Assembly: GCF_000383955.1 (NCBI RefSeq)
Contig: NZ_KB913013.1
Coordinates: 1,456,277 to 1,520,276 of the forward strand
Source: Rudanella lutea DSM 19387
GTDB taxonomy: Bacteria > Bacteroidota > Bacteroidia > Cytophagales > Spirosomataceae
DNA: 64,000 nucleotides
Reading direction: 5' to 3'
In this document: positions 24,978-33,769 of the stretch, one piece after another
How positions within the stretch are numbered: the first letter of the stretch is position 1
Layout: the number at the start of each line of letters is the position of its first letter
Translations under genes and position numbers: made by a program
Notes under the pieces: model-generated
The model's input: the letters and a program-made list of their open reading frames with translations, nothing else
What the model was told of the DNA's origin: nothing
Database searches by the model: none

Positions 24978-26474
24978 ATGATTCTTTCCGTCACTAATCT
25001 TTCCAAATCATTTGCGGGCGTCAAGGCTCTGAATAACGTACAACTTGCCGTGCAGGCAGGCGAGGTACATGCCCTCATGGGCGAAAACGGTGCCGGTAAG
25101 TCGACGTTCATGAAAATCCTGATTGGCCTGTTACAGCCCGATGCCGGCGAGATTATTTTCGATGGAAAACCGCTGCACCACAGCAACGTCAACGAAATGC
25201 TCGAACGGGGTATTTCGATGATTCATCAGGAACTGCTCACCGTACCCGAACTGACGGTGGCCCAAAACATTTTTCTGGGCCGTGAACCCCGCCGGTGGGG
25301 GCTTATCGACGAGCGGAAGCTGAACGAACAGGCCTCGCAGTTACTTGCGCAATTGGGCGTTGACCTCCGCCCCGATGTGTGCATGAAGTACCTGAGCGTT
25401 GCCGAACGCCAACTCGTCGACATTGCCAAGGCGCTCTCCAACAAGGCGCGGGTCATTATCATGGACGAGCCCACCTCGGCCCTGTCCGACAAAGAGGTAG
25501 CCACCCTGTTTACCATTATCCGGGATTTGCAGCAGCAGGGCGTCGCAATCATCTACATCTCGCACAAGATGGAGGAGATCTTTACCCTGGCTGATACCAT
25601 TACGGTGCTGCGCGACGGGCAGTTTATTGCTACCCGCCCCGCGTCGGAGTTTACGGGTCAAAGCCTGATTGCGATGATGGTGGGCCGCGAACTGGGCGAT
25701 TTGTTCCCCCCTTCGCACGCCCAACTGGGCCAGGAGGTGCTCCGGGTAGAAGGACTCACCCAACCGGGTAAATTTTCGGACATTACGTTTAGTGTGCGGG
25801 CGGGCGAAGTGCTCGGTTTGGCGGGCCTCATGGGGGCCGGTCGTACCGAAGTGGCGCGGGCCATTTTTGGCCTTGACCCGTACGCGCGGGGTACGGTTTC
25901 GTTCAACGGCCAACCCGTAACGATACGCTCTCCGCAGGAGGCTATCGCGCTCGGTATGGGCTTCGTGGGCGAAGACCGTAAAGCGTCGGGCTTTGTACCG
26001 GGCATGTCGGTGAAGCACAACCTGACCCTCGCCAGCCTCCAGCAGTTTGCCCGCCGGGGCCTCGTGGCCGAAGGGGCCGAAACCGCAGCGGCCACCCAGT
26101 TGGTCAAAGACCTGAACATCAAAACGGCGGGCCTGAACCAACGGGTTGTTTACCTCAGCGGGGGTAATCAGCAGAAGGTTGTAATCGGTAAAGTGTTGCA
26201 ATCGGCCCCGAGTCTGATCATTCTGGACGAGCCTACGCGCGGAATTGATGTGGGCGCCAAAGCCGAAATTTACAAGCTCATCAATGAACTGACCGCCAGA
26301 GGTATAGCCATCCTGCTTATCTCTTCCGAACTCCCCGAACTTTTAGGTTTAAGTAATCGAATTGTGGTATTAGCTAAAGGAAAACAGACTGCCGTGCTTT
26401 TAGGGGAAGAAGCTACTCAGGAAACCATCATGCATTACGCCATGCAGACCGAGTCGCCCCTTAGCCAATTGTAA
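24978..26474 (+). CDS. Sugar ABC importer ATPase with two domains (RbsA/MglA-like)
   Basis: A 498-residue double nucleotide-binding-domain ATPase. Domain 1 has Walker A GENGAGKST (about residues 36-44), a relaxed signature LSVAERQLV and Walker B VIIMDEPTS. Domain 2 has the degenerate P-loop GLMGAGRTEVARAIFG usual for the family, signature LSGGNQQKVV and Walker B LIILDEPTRGIDVGAK. It powers import of a monosaccharide, inositol or similar compound. Followed by its permease after 9 bp and the binding protein after another 8 bp. ABC sugar importers are uncommon next to SusC/D loci, so this cluster uses a distinct inner-membrane route. Confidence 0.92.
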   Translation: MILSVTNLSKSFAGVKALNNVQLAVQAGEVHALMGENGAGKSTFMKILIGLLQPDAGEIIFDGKPLHHSNVNEMLERGISMIHQELLTVPELTVAQNIFLGREPRRWGLIDERKLNEQASQLLAQLGVDLRPDVCMKYLSVAERQLVDIAKALSNKARVIIMDEPTSALSDKEVATLFTIIRDLQQQGVAIIYISHKMEEIFTLADTITVLRDGQFIATRPASEFTGQSLIAMMVGRELGDLFPPSHAQLGQEVLRVEGLTQPGKFSDITFSVRAGEVLGLAGLMGAGRTEVARAIFGLDPYARGTVSFNGQPVTIRSPQEAIALGMGFVGEDRKASGFVPGMSVKHNLTLASLQQFARRGLVAEGAETAAATQLVKDLNIKTAGLNQRVVYLSGGNQQKVVIGKVLQSAPSLIILDEPTRGIDVGAKAEIYKLINELTARGIAILLISSELPELLGLSNRIVVLAKGKQTAVLLGEEATQETIMHYAMQTESPLSQL

Positions 26475-26483
26475 CGGTTTTTC

Positions 26484-27470
26484 ATGAACAACGTCATCGA
26501 CACCCCTACCAAACCGGTCGGTCAAACCACCTACCAAACGCAGATTCGCAAACTCGGGCAATACGGCATTTTAGTGGCTTTTGTCCTGATATGCCTTGGC
26601 TTGTCAGTTATCAGTCCCAAGTTTCTGACGGTGCAGAACCTGATGATCATTGTCATGCAGGTGTCAATCAACGCCCTGCTGGCCTTTGGGGTCACGTTTG
26701 TCATTATCACCGGCGGCATCGACCTCTCTATTGGCTCTATTGTGGCCGTAGCGGGTGTGGTTGCAGCCTCGTTTGCCCATCCTGATACGTACCCGGTTAT
26801 TGTACCGTTGGCCCTCGCGCTGGCAACGGGCGTCGCGTTTGGGGCACTCAACGGGTTTGTAATCACCCGCAGCAAGGTACCGCCGTTTATTGTCACGCTC
26901 GGCACCATGACCATCCTGCGTGGCCTGGCCCTGATTCTGAGCAAAGGCCGGCCCATCTCCAACCTGTCCGATACGTTTAGTTTTCTGGGCGGGGGCAAGA
27001 TTCTGGGCGTACCCAACCTGATTATCGTTCTGATCATTGCCTTTATCATCTGCACCATTGTGTTGCGCAAGACCGTTTCGGGCCGGTACATGTATGCCGT
27101 AGGCGGCAACGAACAGGCCGCACGGGCATCGGGTATCCGGGTGGGTCAGGTAAAAATGCAGGTTTACATCCTTAGCGGGGGCCTGGCGGCTCTGGCGGGC
27201 GTACTCCTCACCTCACGCATCTCAACGGGCCAACCCAATGCCGGGGCCGGCTTCGAGCTCGACGCCATTGCTGCGGCCATCATTGGCGGCACAAGTACAT
27301 CGGGCGGTACCGGCACCATGACGGGCACACTTATTGGGGCTCTGCTCATTGGCGTTATCAGCAATGGGCTCGACCTGCTCAACGTCTCGTCGTACTACCA
27401 GCAGGTAGTGATGGGCGTCATTATCATTGGTGCTGTTATTCTCGACAGCATGAACCAGAAAACGAACTAA
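26484..27470 (+). CDS. Sugar ABC importer permease (RbsC-like)
   Basis: A 328-residue integral membrane protein with about ten hydrophobic segments. It has the family features ALLAFGVTFVIITGGIDLSIGS, TLGTMTILRGLALILSKGRP, AVGGNEQAARASGIRV (the coupling-helix loop that contacts the ATPase) and AIIGGTSTSGGTGTMTGTLIGALLIGV near the end. It forms the transmembrane path of the importer, probably as a homodimer. Typical length and start. Confidence 0.92.
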   Translation: MNNVIDTPTKPVGQTTYQTQIRKLGQYGILVAFVLICLGLSVISPKFLTVQNLMIIVMQVSINALLAFGVTFVIITGGIDLSIGSIVAVAGVVAASFAHPDTYPVIVPLALALATGVAFGALNGFVITRSKVPPFIVTLGTMTILRGLALILSKGRPISNLSDTFSFLGGGKILGVPNLIIVLIIAFIICTIVLRKTVSGRYMYAVGGNEQAARASGIRVGQVKMQVYILSGGLAALAGVLLTSRISTGQPNAGAGFELDAIAAAIIGGTSTSGGTGTMTGTLIGALLIGVISNGLDLLNVSSYYQQVVMGVIIIGAVILDSMNQKTN

Positions 27471-27478
27471 CCCCCATT

Positions 27479-28426
27479 ATGAAACACGCGTTTAAACCCC
27501 TACTCGTAGCCCTTACTTTACTGGCCGTTGGTTGCAGCCAATCAGCGTCGGATAGCAAAACCGACAGTGCCGACGGCAAGAAACTCGTTATCGGGGCCAG
27601 TATGCTCAGTATGCAGCATGAGTTTGTGGTCAATGTACACGACGAGATGACCAAGAAGGCCGAGGAAACCGGTATCGAGCTCATTTCGGTCGATGCCGAG
27701 CGGTCGGCCATCAAGCAGGTGGAGCAGATTGAGAGCTTTATCGCGCAGAATGTCGATGCCATTATTCTGAACCCGGCCGAAGTCGAGGCCTGTTCGCCCG
27801 CCGTTACCAAAGCGTTGGCCGCCAATATTCCCATTATCAACGTTAACTCCGAAACCGGTGTAAAGCCTACCGCTTTTGTGGGTTCCGACGATGTAGAAGC
27901 TGGCCGCATTGCCATGCAGTTTCTGGCCGATAAACTCGGCGGTAAGGGCAATGTTGTGATGCTTGAAGGCTACATGGGGCAGGCCGGACAACTGAAGCGG
28001 GCGCAGGGGGCTATGGAAGTCCTCAAAAAATACCCGAACATGAAGATGCTCGCCAACCAGACGGCCGAATGGGACCGCGCCAAGGGTATGGCCCTGATGG
28101 AAAACTGGATTCAGGCCTACGGAAATCAGATCAACGCGGTATTTGCCCATAACGACGAAATGGGCCTGGGAGCCGTGAAAGCCCTGGTAGATGCCGGTTT
28201 GAAAGACAAAATCCTGGTAGTTAGCATCGACGCCATTCCCGACGCTCTGCAAGCCATGCAGAAAGGAAACCTCGACGCGACAGTGTTCCAAAACGCCGAG
28301 CAACAGGGGGCAAAAGCCGTTGAAACGGCCATCAAAGCCGCCAAAAAGCAACCGTTTGACAAAGAGACCCTGATTCCGTTTCAGCTGGTCACGAAAGCAA
28401 ACATGGCCCAGTTCGTTAAAAAATAA
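27479..28426 (+). CDS. Sugar ABC importer substrate-binding lipoprotein (RbsB-like)
   Basis: A 315-residue periplasmic-binding protein of the type I (ribose/galactose) fold with lipobox LAVGC (Cys20), so membrane-anchored. Landmarks are VIGASMLSMQHEFVVNVHDEM, QIESFIAQNVDAIILNPAE, VGSDDVEAGRIAMQFLADKL, AVFAHNDEMGLGAVKAL and VSIDAIPDALQAMQKGNLDATVFQ. The NDEMGLG and DAT.FQN positions are the usual ligand contacts. The ligand is probably a pyranose or cyclitol-like sugar; it cannot be named from sequence. Confidence 0.9.
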   Translation: MKHAFKPLLVALTLLAVGCSQSASDSKTDSADGKKLVIGASMLSMQHEFVVNVHDEMTKKAEETGIELISVDAERSAIKQVEQIESFIAQNVDAIILNPAEVEACSPAVTKALAANIPIINVNSETGVKPTAFVGSDDVEAGRIAMQFLADKLGGKGNVVMLEGYMGQAGQLKRAQGAMEVLKKYPNMKMLANQTAEWDRAKGMALMENWIQAYGNQINAVFAHNDEMGLGAVKALVDAGLKDKILVVSIDAIPDALQAMQKGNLDATVFQNAEQQGAKAVETAIKAAKKQPFDKETLIPFQLVTKANMAQFVKK

Positions 28427-28463
28427 CCAGACACCTCTAACTGCTTCTCCCCCCTTTTCCACA

Positions 28464-29339
28464 ATGAATCGTAACACCTTCTTACAGACTTTGGCGGGAG
28501 CGCTGGGTCTGAGTTCACTCGAAGCCGGGGCCAGGCCTGAGGCTTCGGCGGCCAAGCCATACATCGTTTTCGTTACCGGCGACCATGAATACAGCAGTGA
28601 ACTGACGCTGCCAATCATTGCGGCCGAACTGGAGAAGAAGTACGGTATGCGAACCAAGGTACTCACCGCCTACCCCGACTACAACGCCGAGAAGGATATT
28701 CCGGGGCTCGAAGCCCTGGCCGATGCCGATGTGGCCGTGTTTTACCTGCGCTGGCGGCTACTTCCCAAAGAGCAGCTGGCCCATATCGACAAGTATCTGA
28801 AGTCGGGTAAGCCGGTGATCGGTTTTCGTACTACCACGCACGCGTTCAACTACCCCGAAGGCGACGACCGCCGACCCTGGAACGCCTTCGGTGAGTTTGC
28901 GTTTGGAAGCCCTCCGGGCTGGGGCGGTGCGGCCAAACACACGCACTACGGCCACAAAAGCACAACCGATGTATCGGTGATACCAGAAGCGGCCAAAAAC
29001 CCGATTCTGACGGGTGTAGCACCAGCTTTCCACGCGGCCTCGTGGCTGTACCGGGTTCGGCCCGATTTCCCGCCCAAAGACGCGACCCTGCTGCTGATGG
29101 GCAAAGCCGTGAACCCCGACAAAGAAGCCATTGACAACCCCGTGGCTTGGACCTGGAAAAACCAATGGGGCGGCCGGGCATTTCTGACCACCTTAGGGCA
29201 TCCCGAAGATTTTCAAGTTGAGTCGTTTCAGCGGCTGGTCATCAACGCCATTCACTGGGCGGCTGGCAAACCGGTTCCCAAAAACTGGAAAGGCAGCATG
29301 ACCATCAACGTACCCTACGGCCACCCGGCTAAATCCTGA
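28464..29339 (+). CDS. ThuA-domain protein
   Basis: A 291-residue protein with a weak N-terminal signal-like segment (NTFLQTLAGALGLSSLEAG) and a ThuA/trehalose-utilisation domain of the class I glutamine-amidotransferase-like fold. Landmarks are YIVFVTGDHEYSSELTLPIIAAEL, DADVAVFYLRWRLLPKEQLAHIDKYL, GKPVIGFRTTTHAFNYP, GGAAKHTHYGHKS and RAFLTTLGHPEDFQVESFQRLVINAIHW. ThuA acts with the Gfo/Idh-type ThuB in rhizobia on 3-keto-disaccharides. Here a Gfo/Idh/MocA gene and an ABC importer are close by. The exact reaction is unknown. Confidence 0.82.
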   Translation: MNRNTFLQTLAGALGLSSLEAGARPEASAAKPYIVFVTGDHEYSSELTLPIIAAELEKKYGMRTKVLTAYPDYNAEKDIPGLEALADADVAVFYLRWRLLPKEQLAHIDKYLKSGKPVIGFRTTTHAFNYPEGDDRRPWNAFGEFAFGSPPGWGGAAKHTHYGHKSTTDVSVIPEAAKNPILTGVAPAFHAASWLYRVRPDFPPKDATLLLMGKAVNPDKEAIDNPVAWTWKNQWGGRAFLTTLGHPEDFQVESFQRLVINAIHWAAGKPVPKNWKGSMTINVPYGHPAKS

Positions 29340-29352
29340 TTTCTGACACCTC

Positions 29353-30243
29353 ATGACAACCGACTCCCTCCAACCTCAACCCCGATCATTGAAAATAGGC
29401 TTCAATTTGCTCGTCTGGACAGCCACGCTGTCGGAGCAGATGAACCCCATGGCCGAACGGCTCAAAACAATTGGTTACGATGGCATTGAGTGCTACCTCG
29501 GCGAAACCGATACCCAGGTGTACCAACGCTACGGCGACCACCTGAAACAGTTGGGCTTGTCGTCGTCGGCGGTGATTACGCTCGGCCCCGACGAGAACCC
29601 AGTGAGCGAATCGGCCGCTGTACGGGCTAAGGGCCTCGACCGGCTCAAGGTGGCTATCGACTGTGCGCACGCTATGAACGCCGACGTCATTTGTGGGCCT
29701 TTCCATTCGGCGTTTGCCACATTCTCGCGGCAGGCACCTACCGACGACGAATACAACCGGAGCGCCGAAGTACTCCACCAGGCAGGCGACTATGCCGCTC
29801 AGGCCGGTATTCTGCTCACGCCCGAGGCCCTCAACCGGTTTGAGTGTTACCTCTGCAACACCATGACCCAGCTGGCCGATCTGGTCCGGCGCGCCGACCA
29901 CCCCAACGTGCGGGCTATGTTCGACACGCACCACGCCAACATGGAGGAGAAAAAATACGCCGACGCCATTGCCACCATTTCGCCGGTGCTGGCCCACGTG
30001 CACATCAGCGAAAACGACCGGGGCACGCCCGGTTCGGGCCATATCCCGTGGGACGATGCCTTTTCGGCACTGGCCAAAGCCAATTACCGGGGCTGGCTCA
30101 CTATAGAAGCCTTCACCCGCAACGATCCCGATTTTGCCAATGCCATCAACGTCTGGCGCGAATACAACGAACCCTGGAACATTGCCGAACAGGGCCTACA
30201 GTTTATCCGCCAAATGATGAACAAACACAGCTTAGGTGCTTAA
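29353..30243 (+). CDS. Second TIM-barrel sugar isomerase/epimerase
   Basis: A 296-residue xylose-isomerase-like TIM barrel without a signal peptide. It reads GFNLLVWTATLSEQMNPMAERLKTIGYDGIECYLGE, ALNRFECYLCNTMTQLADLV (metal-binding Glu), MFDTHHANMEEKKY (Asp/His), HVHISENDRGTPGSGHIPWDD (His) and WLTIEAFTRND (second Glu). This is the standard four-ligand metal site of ketose 3-epimerases and hydroxypyruvate isomerase-like enzymes. It is the last gene of the ABC/ThuA run (13 bp after thuA) and ends before a strong terminator. It probably epimerises or cleaves a keto-sugar intermediate. Confidence 0.82.
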   Translation: MTTDSLQPQPRSLKIGFNLLVWTATLSEQMNPMAERLKTIGYDGIECYLGETDTQVYQRYGDHLKQLGLSSSAVITLGPDENPVSESAAVRAKGLDRLKVAIDCAHAMNADVICGPFHSAFATFSRQAPTDDEYNRSAEVLHQAGDYAAQAGILLTPEALNRFECYLCNTMTQLADLVRRADHPNVRAMFDTHHANMEEKKYADAIATISPVLAHVHISENDRGTPGSGHIPWDDAFSALAKANYRGWLTIEAFTRNDPDFANAINVWREYNEPWNIAEQGLQFIRQMMNKHSLGA

Positions 30244-30249
30244 CTAAAA

Positions 30250-30280
30250 AGCCCCTCCTTGATGCAAGGAGGGGCTCTTT
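30250..30280. terminator. Bidirectional intrinsic terminator
   Basis: AGCCCCTCCTT (30250-30260) and AAGGAGGGGCT (30266-30276) form a perfect 11-bp stem with loop GATGC. An A-run before it and CTTTT after it give T-tracts in both directions. It separates the plus-strand sugar cluster from the minus-strand pectin locus. Confidence 0.92.
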
Positions 30281-30314
30281 TATACTGACGTGTACGACAT
30301 ACCTAAACGCAACC

Positions 30315-31598
30315 CTACAAATCGAGCTGGGCTACGGCCATGGAGTTGCGGTTGTTTGGGTTGCGAACTTCGTAGGCTACGAGCAGTTTGCCGTTGCTTA
30401 CCAGACCACTCGCGTTGGTACCGCTGACCGACCCATCGACCATTTTGGTAGTCGGTTGCTGACCTTTCAGGATATTGCGGTACGCAATCATCGAGGTAGC
30501 ACCCGTTTCTGATACCTGGCTCTGCTCCCACAGCAGCACCGACGAAGCCGGTGCTGGCACCAGATAAGCATTCTTCGCCGTGGCTTCATCAATCACAAAC
30601 AACCGCTTACCCGTTGTCTGGTCAATTACCCGGATACCGGGGGCGTCGTTGGCACCCGAGAACCAGGCCACCAAATTCTGGCCACCACCCGTGCTCGAAG
30701 TTGGGCCTGAGTGCGGGCACCCGTTCACTTTCCAGTTGTCGGGCGACATAATGGCGGGCTTTCCAAACGTCAGGCCGTTGTCGGTAGAGGTCATCCGGGC
30801 AATGTCGCGGATGTTTTCCTGATTTTCGCGGTAGTGTACGTGCAGCGCCCCCGCCTTATCGACGAGCAGGCTGATGTTACAGCAGTCGCACACAAACGGA
30901 TCGAGCACTTTCTCGGCCCCAAACACGCCATTGGTTGAGGTGACGAGTCGCAAATCACGCTGATGAGCCTGCCCTACAATATCGTTCAGGTACGCTACAC
31001 CAATTTCGCCGTTGGCCAGTACGGTTGCGTCGAAGAAGCCCCGCACAATGTTCGGGGTTTTGTCCTGATGCACAGGAGCTGGTTTGGTCCAGGTGTTCCC
31101 TCCATCGGTCGACTGGGCAAACACAATCTGGAGGTCGCTCGGCCGACCACCACCGCCCCGGTTGCTGCTGGCAGCCGGTTTCGGAGCCGGGGCACCGTGG
31201 CCCTGATGTTCATTATGGTTATGCTCTTCGGTCTTTGCCTGCGCAGCCGCGGCTGGTTGCTCACCGCGCAGGGCAAACACCGCTACCGCCGTACCATTGG
31301 GCCGGAACAGTAGCTTCGGGCGCATCAGGCGCGAGTTGCCAATGCCCGACGAGGCAAAAATCAGCTTCTTAGCCCCGAACGTCTTACCCCGGTCGGCCGA
31401 CTCTGCCCAGTAGAAAAAAATCTGACCGTTCTGGTCTTTCTCAGTCCAGGAGAGGGCCACTGTACCTTTGGGCGTACTGGTGAGTGTAGGCACCGCAAAA
31501 GCCCGGGTAGTGTCGCCAAAAATAGTGCCGGCAAAGCTCGTTACGCTCGCTCCGAGGCAGAGACACAACAGCAACAGCAGACGAAAACGCGTTGTCAT
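30315..31598 (-). CDS. Secreted BNR-repeat (sialidase-like) protein
   Basis: A 427-residue exported protein from the ATG at 31598 (MTTRFRLLLLLCLCLG), with signal cleavage near SFAG. It has Asp-box/BNR motifs (SADRGKTFG, STDGGNTW, STDNGLTFG), indicating a six-bladed sialidase-type propeller. Two unusual parts are a His/Glu-rich insert (EEHNHNEHQGHG) followed by a Pro/Ala/Gly linker between blades, and FVCDCCNISLL, an adjacent-cysteine motif. No sialidase Arg triad is evident, so calling it a sialidase would be unsafe. A metal-binding or carbohydrate-binding role is possible. It is the last gene of the minus-strand locus. Confidence 0.65.
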   Translation of the reverse strand: MTTRFRLLLLLCLCLGASVTSFAGTIFGDTTRAFAVPTLTSTPKGTVALSWTEKDQNGQIFFYWAESADRGKTFGAKKLIFASSGIGNSRLMRPKLLFRPNGTAVAVFALRGEQPAAAAQAKTEEHNHNEHQGHGAPAPKPAASSNRGGGGRPSDLQIVFAQSTDGGNTWTKPAPVHQDKTPNIVRGFFDATVLANGEIGVAYLNDIVGQAHQRDLRLVTSTNGVFGAEKVLDPFVCDCCNISLLVDKAGALHVHYRENQENIRDIARMTSTDNGLTFGKPAIMSPDNWKVNGCPHSGPTSSTGGGQNLVAWFSGANDAPGIRVIDQTTGKRLFVIDEATAKNAYLVPAPASSVLLWEQSQVSETGATSMIAYRNILKGQQPTTKMVDGSVSGTNASGLVSNGKLLVAYEVRNPNNRNSMAVAQLDL

Positions 31599-31720
31599 GG
31601 TAAATACTTTAGGGTTCAAATAGGTGAAGACCACCGACTTGTCTGAATCTGCCGTAAAGATAAAGCACGCCATGCAGAATCGCACAATTATTTAGATTTA
31701 TTCTTAATAAATAACTCGAT

Positions 31721-32494
31721 CTACCGGCCCATCCAGCCACCATCCACGGTCAGCACGGTGCCGTTCACATACCCGGCGGCATCGGATGCCAGAAAAACGA
31801 CCGGACCTTTGAAGTCTTCGGGCTCCCCCCAGCGGTTGGCCGGAATTCGGCTCAGAATCGACTGCGAGCGGGCGGGGTCGGCACGGAGTGCTTCGGTATT
31901 GTCGGTTGAGATGTAGCCCGGTGCAATGGCGTTTACGTTGACACCCTGACCGGCCCACTCGTTGGCAAATGCCTTCACCAGGCTACCTACCGCACCTTTG
32001 CTCGCGGCATAACCGGGTACGTTGATCCCACCCTGAAACGTCAGCAGCGAAGCCGTAAAAATCACTTTGCCGCTCCCACGGGCAATCATATCGCGGCCAA
32101 TTTCGCGGGTCAGAATAAATTGTGCTGTTTGGTTAATAGCGATCACTTCATCCCAGTACTCATCGGGATGCTCGGCGGCCGGTTTCCGCAAAATAGTCCC
32201 CGCGTTATTCACCAGAATATCGATAACCGGATGGTCGTGCTTCACCTGCGCGATGAACGCATTGAGCGAATCTCGCTTGCCGAAATCGGCCTGATACGCG
32301 AAAAATCGGCGGCCACGCGCTTCAACAGCCTGCGCTACGGCACTGCCTTCGGGTTCAAGATTGGCCGACACACCAATAATATCAGCACCAGCCTCGGCAA
32401 GGGCCTCGGCCATCGCTTTACCAATACCGCGCTTGCAACCGGTTACAAGGGCTACCTTGCCCGTCAGAGAAAATGTGTTTAAAACAGTAGTCAT
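31721..32494 (-). CDS. kduD: 2-dehydro-3-deoxy-D-gluconate 5-dehydrogenase (KduD)
   Basis: A 257-residue short-chain dehydrogenase. FSLTGKVALVTGCKRGIGKAM is the cofactor-binding start. NNAGTILRKPAAEHPDEYWDEV is characteristic of KduD, and Ser149, Tyr162 and Lys166 (FTASLLTFQGG...GYAASKG) form the catalytic triad. The end VLTVDGGWMGR is also typical. It reduces 2,5-diketo-3-deoxygluconate (DKII) to 2-keto-3-deoxygluconate with NADH, the step after KduI in unsaturated galacturonate use. The genes for KDG kinase and aldolase are not in this window. Confidence 0.92.
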   Translation of the reverse strand: MTTVLNTFSLTGKVALVTGCKRGIGKAMAEALAEAGADIIGVSANLEPEGSAVAQAVEARGRRFFAYQADFGKRDSLNAFIAQVKHDHPVIDILVNNAGTILRKPAAEHPDEYWDEVIAINQTAQFILTREIGRDMIARGSGKVIFTASLLTFQGGINVPGYAASKGAVGSLVKAFANEWAGQGVNVNAIAPGYISTDNTEALRADPARSQSILSRIPANRWGEPEDFKGPVVFLASDAAGYVNGTVLTVDGGWMGR

Positions 32495-32499
32495 ACAAA

Positions 32500-32618
32500 T
32501 GGTTTATGGTTAGTAGTTTTTGGTTTTTGGTTCGATCTGCCTGGGGTCCTGGAACACGCATCACCTACGTTTACATATCTTGAGACCACTAAAAACGATA
32601 AACCAAAAACCATGAACC
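32500..32618. repeat. Heptad inverted repeat, TGGTTTN type
   Basis: The left arm reads exactly in sevens: TGGTTTA, TGGTTAG, TAGTTTT, TGGTTTT, TGGTTCG (32500-32534). The right arm reads ACTAAAA, ACGATAA, ACCAAAA, ACCATGA, ACC (32588-32618). The arms are imperfect complements around about 50 bp. It fills the spacer between the DUF4861 stop and the kduD start within one transcription unit. Confidence 0.85.
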
Positions 32619-32622
32619 AGGC

Positions 32623-33768
32623 TCACCGGCCAGCTTTGCGCGGGGCCGATGTGGTCACGACCAACGGCTGCCGGAGCCGATTGGCGTGGGCTTGCAGGTA
32701 GGCAAACCAGGCATCGGAGGAGGTAATCAGACCGGCTTTGTCCCAGGCCCCTCCGCTGTAGTACGTGATACCATCACCCGACTTCACGGCAAGCCGGGCC
32801 AGTCCGTGACCGTATTTGCGCATCATCCCAGCCGACTTGCCCGGAAATACGCACCCTACCCCGATGGTACCATCGGGGCCGTGTTTGGGCTCCCAATAGC
32901 CAAGTACCCCGTTTTTATCGTCAAGCAGCAACGGGCTCTCTTCGGGCCGCAGCACAATCCCGGCTACCATGGGCAGCTGACCCGGTGCGGTATGCGTCAC
33001 ATCGACCCGGATTTTGCTCAACTGAGCGCCCGCATCGAGCGAAATCGTCTTGGTTTGGGTGACGGTCACGCCCTTGAAGGTGTACGGGTCGTACTTCACC
33101 CGAAACGTGGTACGGAGCGGGCCGTTGTCGAGCACCTCCCAGGTCGTGTAATTATGGATGTATTGAATGGAGTCATTCAGGAAAACGCCCACGTCGCCCG
33201 CACCGAGGGTCAGGCCCACCTTGTAATAATCGAGCCCGTCGCCATTGTCTTTGTGGTAGTCGTTTTGCTTATACCATTTGTTAATGATCAGTTCGGGCGT
33301 GCGCTTGGCCCAGATGTCGGAGCCGTAGGCATTATCGGAGCGACCGTTGAGGGCCTTGCCGTAGATACGAAACGCCACCCGGTCGTTTTCCCAGGCAAAG
33401 TCATCGTAGCGTTCGGGTACGTACCGGCCGTAAGTCATAGGCTTCACGGGGGTTGGTTTCCCTTTGCTCAGCACCAGCCCCACCGACCCTTTGGGTGCCA
33501 CCGTAACCTGTACGAGCAGGTTCTGCACGGCCGACCCTCCTTTTTTCTCCAGCTGATAGGCAACCTCCTGCCCATTGTCGGCGCGTACCACACGAAGTTG
33601 GGCCGTATCGACCTGAGGGTATGCTTTCGCTACGGTCGACCACGGGATTTCGACCACCGCCGACTCGTAAGCCGCCGTACCCGGGTTGGTAATGTTCAGG
33701 TTGCCCTGCTGAGCCAGTACCGGCCCGGCAATGGCCAGTAAACAAGGGAGTAAAATCGAGAAGCGCAT
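32623..33768 (-). CDS. DUF4861-family secreted protein
   Basis: A 381-residue exported protein from the ATG at 33768 (MRFSILLPCLLAIAGPVLAQ); the longer frame to 34044 runs antisense into kduI and is rejected. The signal is cut after LAQ. The body follows the DUF4861 pattern: ITNPGTAAYESAVVEIPWS, GRYVPERYDDFAWENDRVAFRIYG, DIWAKRTPELIINKWYK, YHKDNGDGLDYYKVG and YSGGAWDKAG. DUF4861 genes are frequent in pectin and uronide loci; I know of no settled reaction. It starts one base after the kduI stop codon, so it is co-translated with kduI. Confidence 0.78.
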   Translation of the reverse strand: MRFSILLPCLLAIAGPVLAQQGNLNITNPGTAAYESAVVEIPWSTVAKAYPQVDTAQLRVVRADNGQEVAYQLEKKGGSAVQNLLVQVTVAPKGSVGLVLSKGKPTPVKPMTYGRYVPERYDDFAWENDRVAFRIYGKALNGRSDNAYGSDIWAKRTPELIINKWYKQNDYHKDNGDGLDYYKVGLTLGAGDVGVFLNDSIQYIHNYTTWEVLDNGPLRTTFRVKYDPYTFKGVTVTQTKTISLDAGAQLSKIRVDVTHTAPGQLPMVAGIVLRPEESPLLLDDKNGVLGYWEPKHGPDGTIGVGCVFPGKSAGMMRKYGHGLARLAVKSGDGITYYSGGAWDKAGLITSSDAWFAYLQAHANRLRQPLVVTTSAPRKAGR

Positions 33769-33769
33769 A

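Noticed and set aside
30715-30750. Annotation of the BNR protein as a true sialidase
   Set aside because: Asp-box motifs only show the propeller fold; the Arg triad and Tyr nucleophile were not found.
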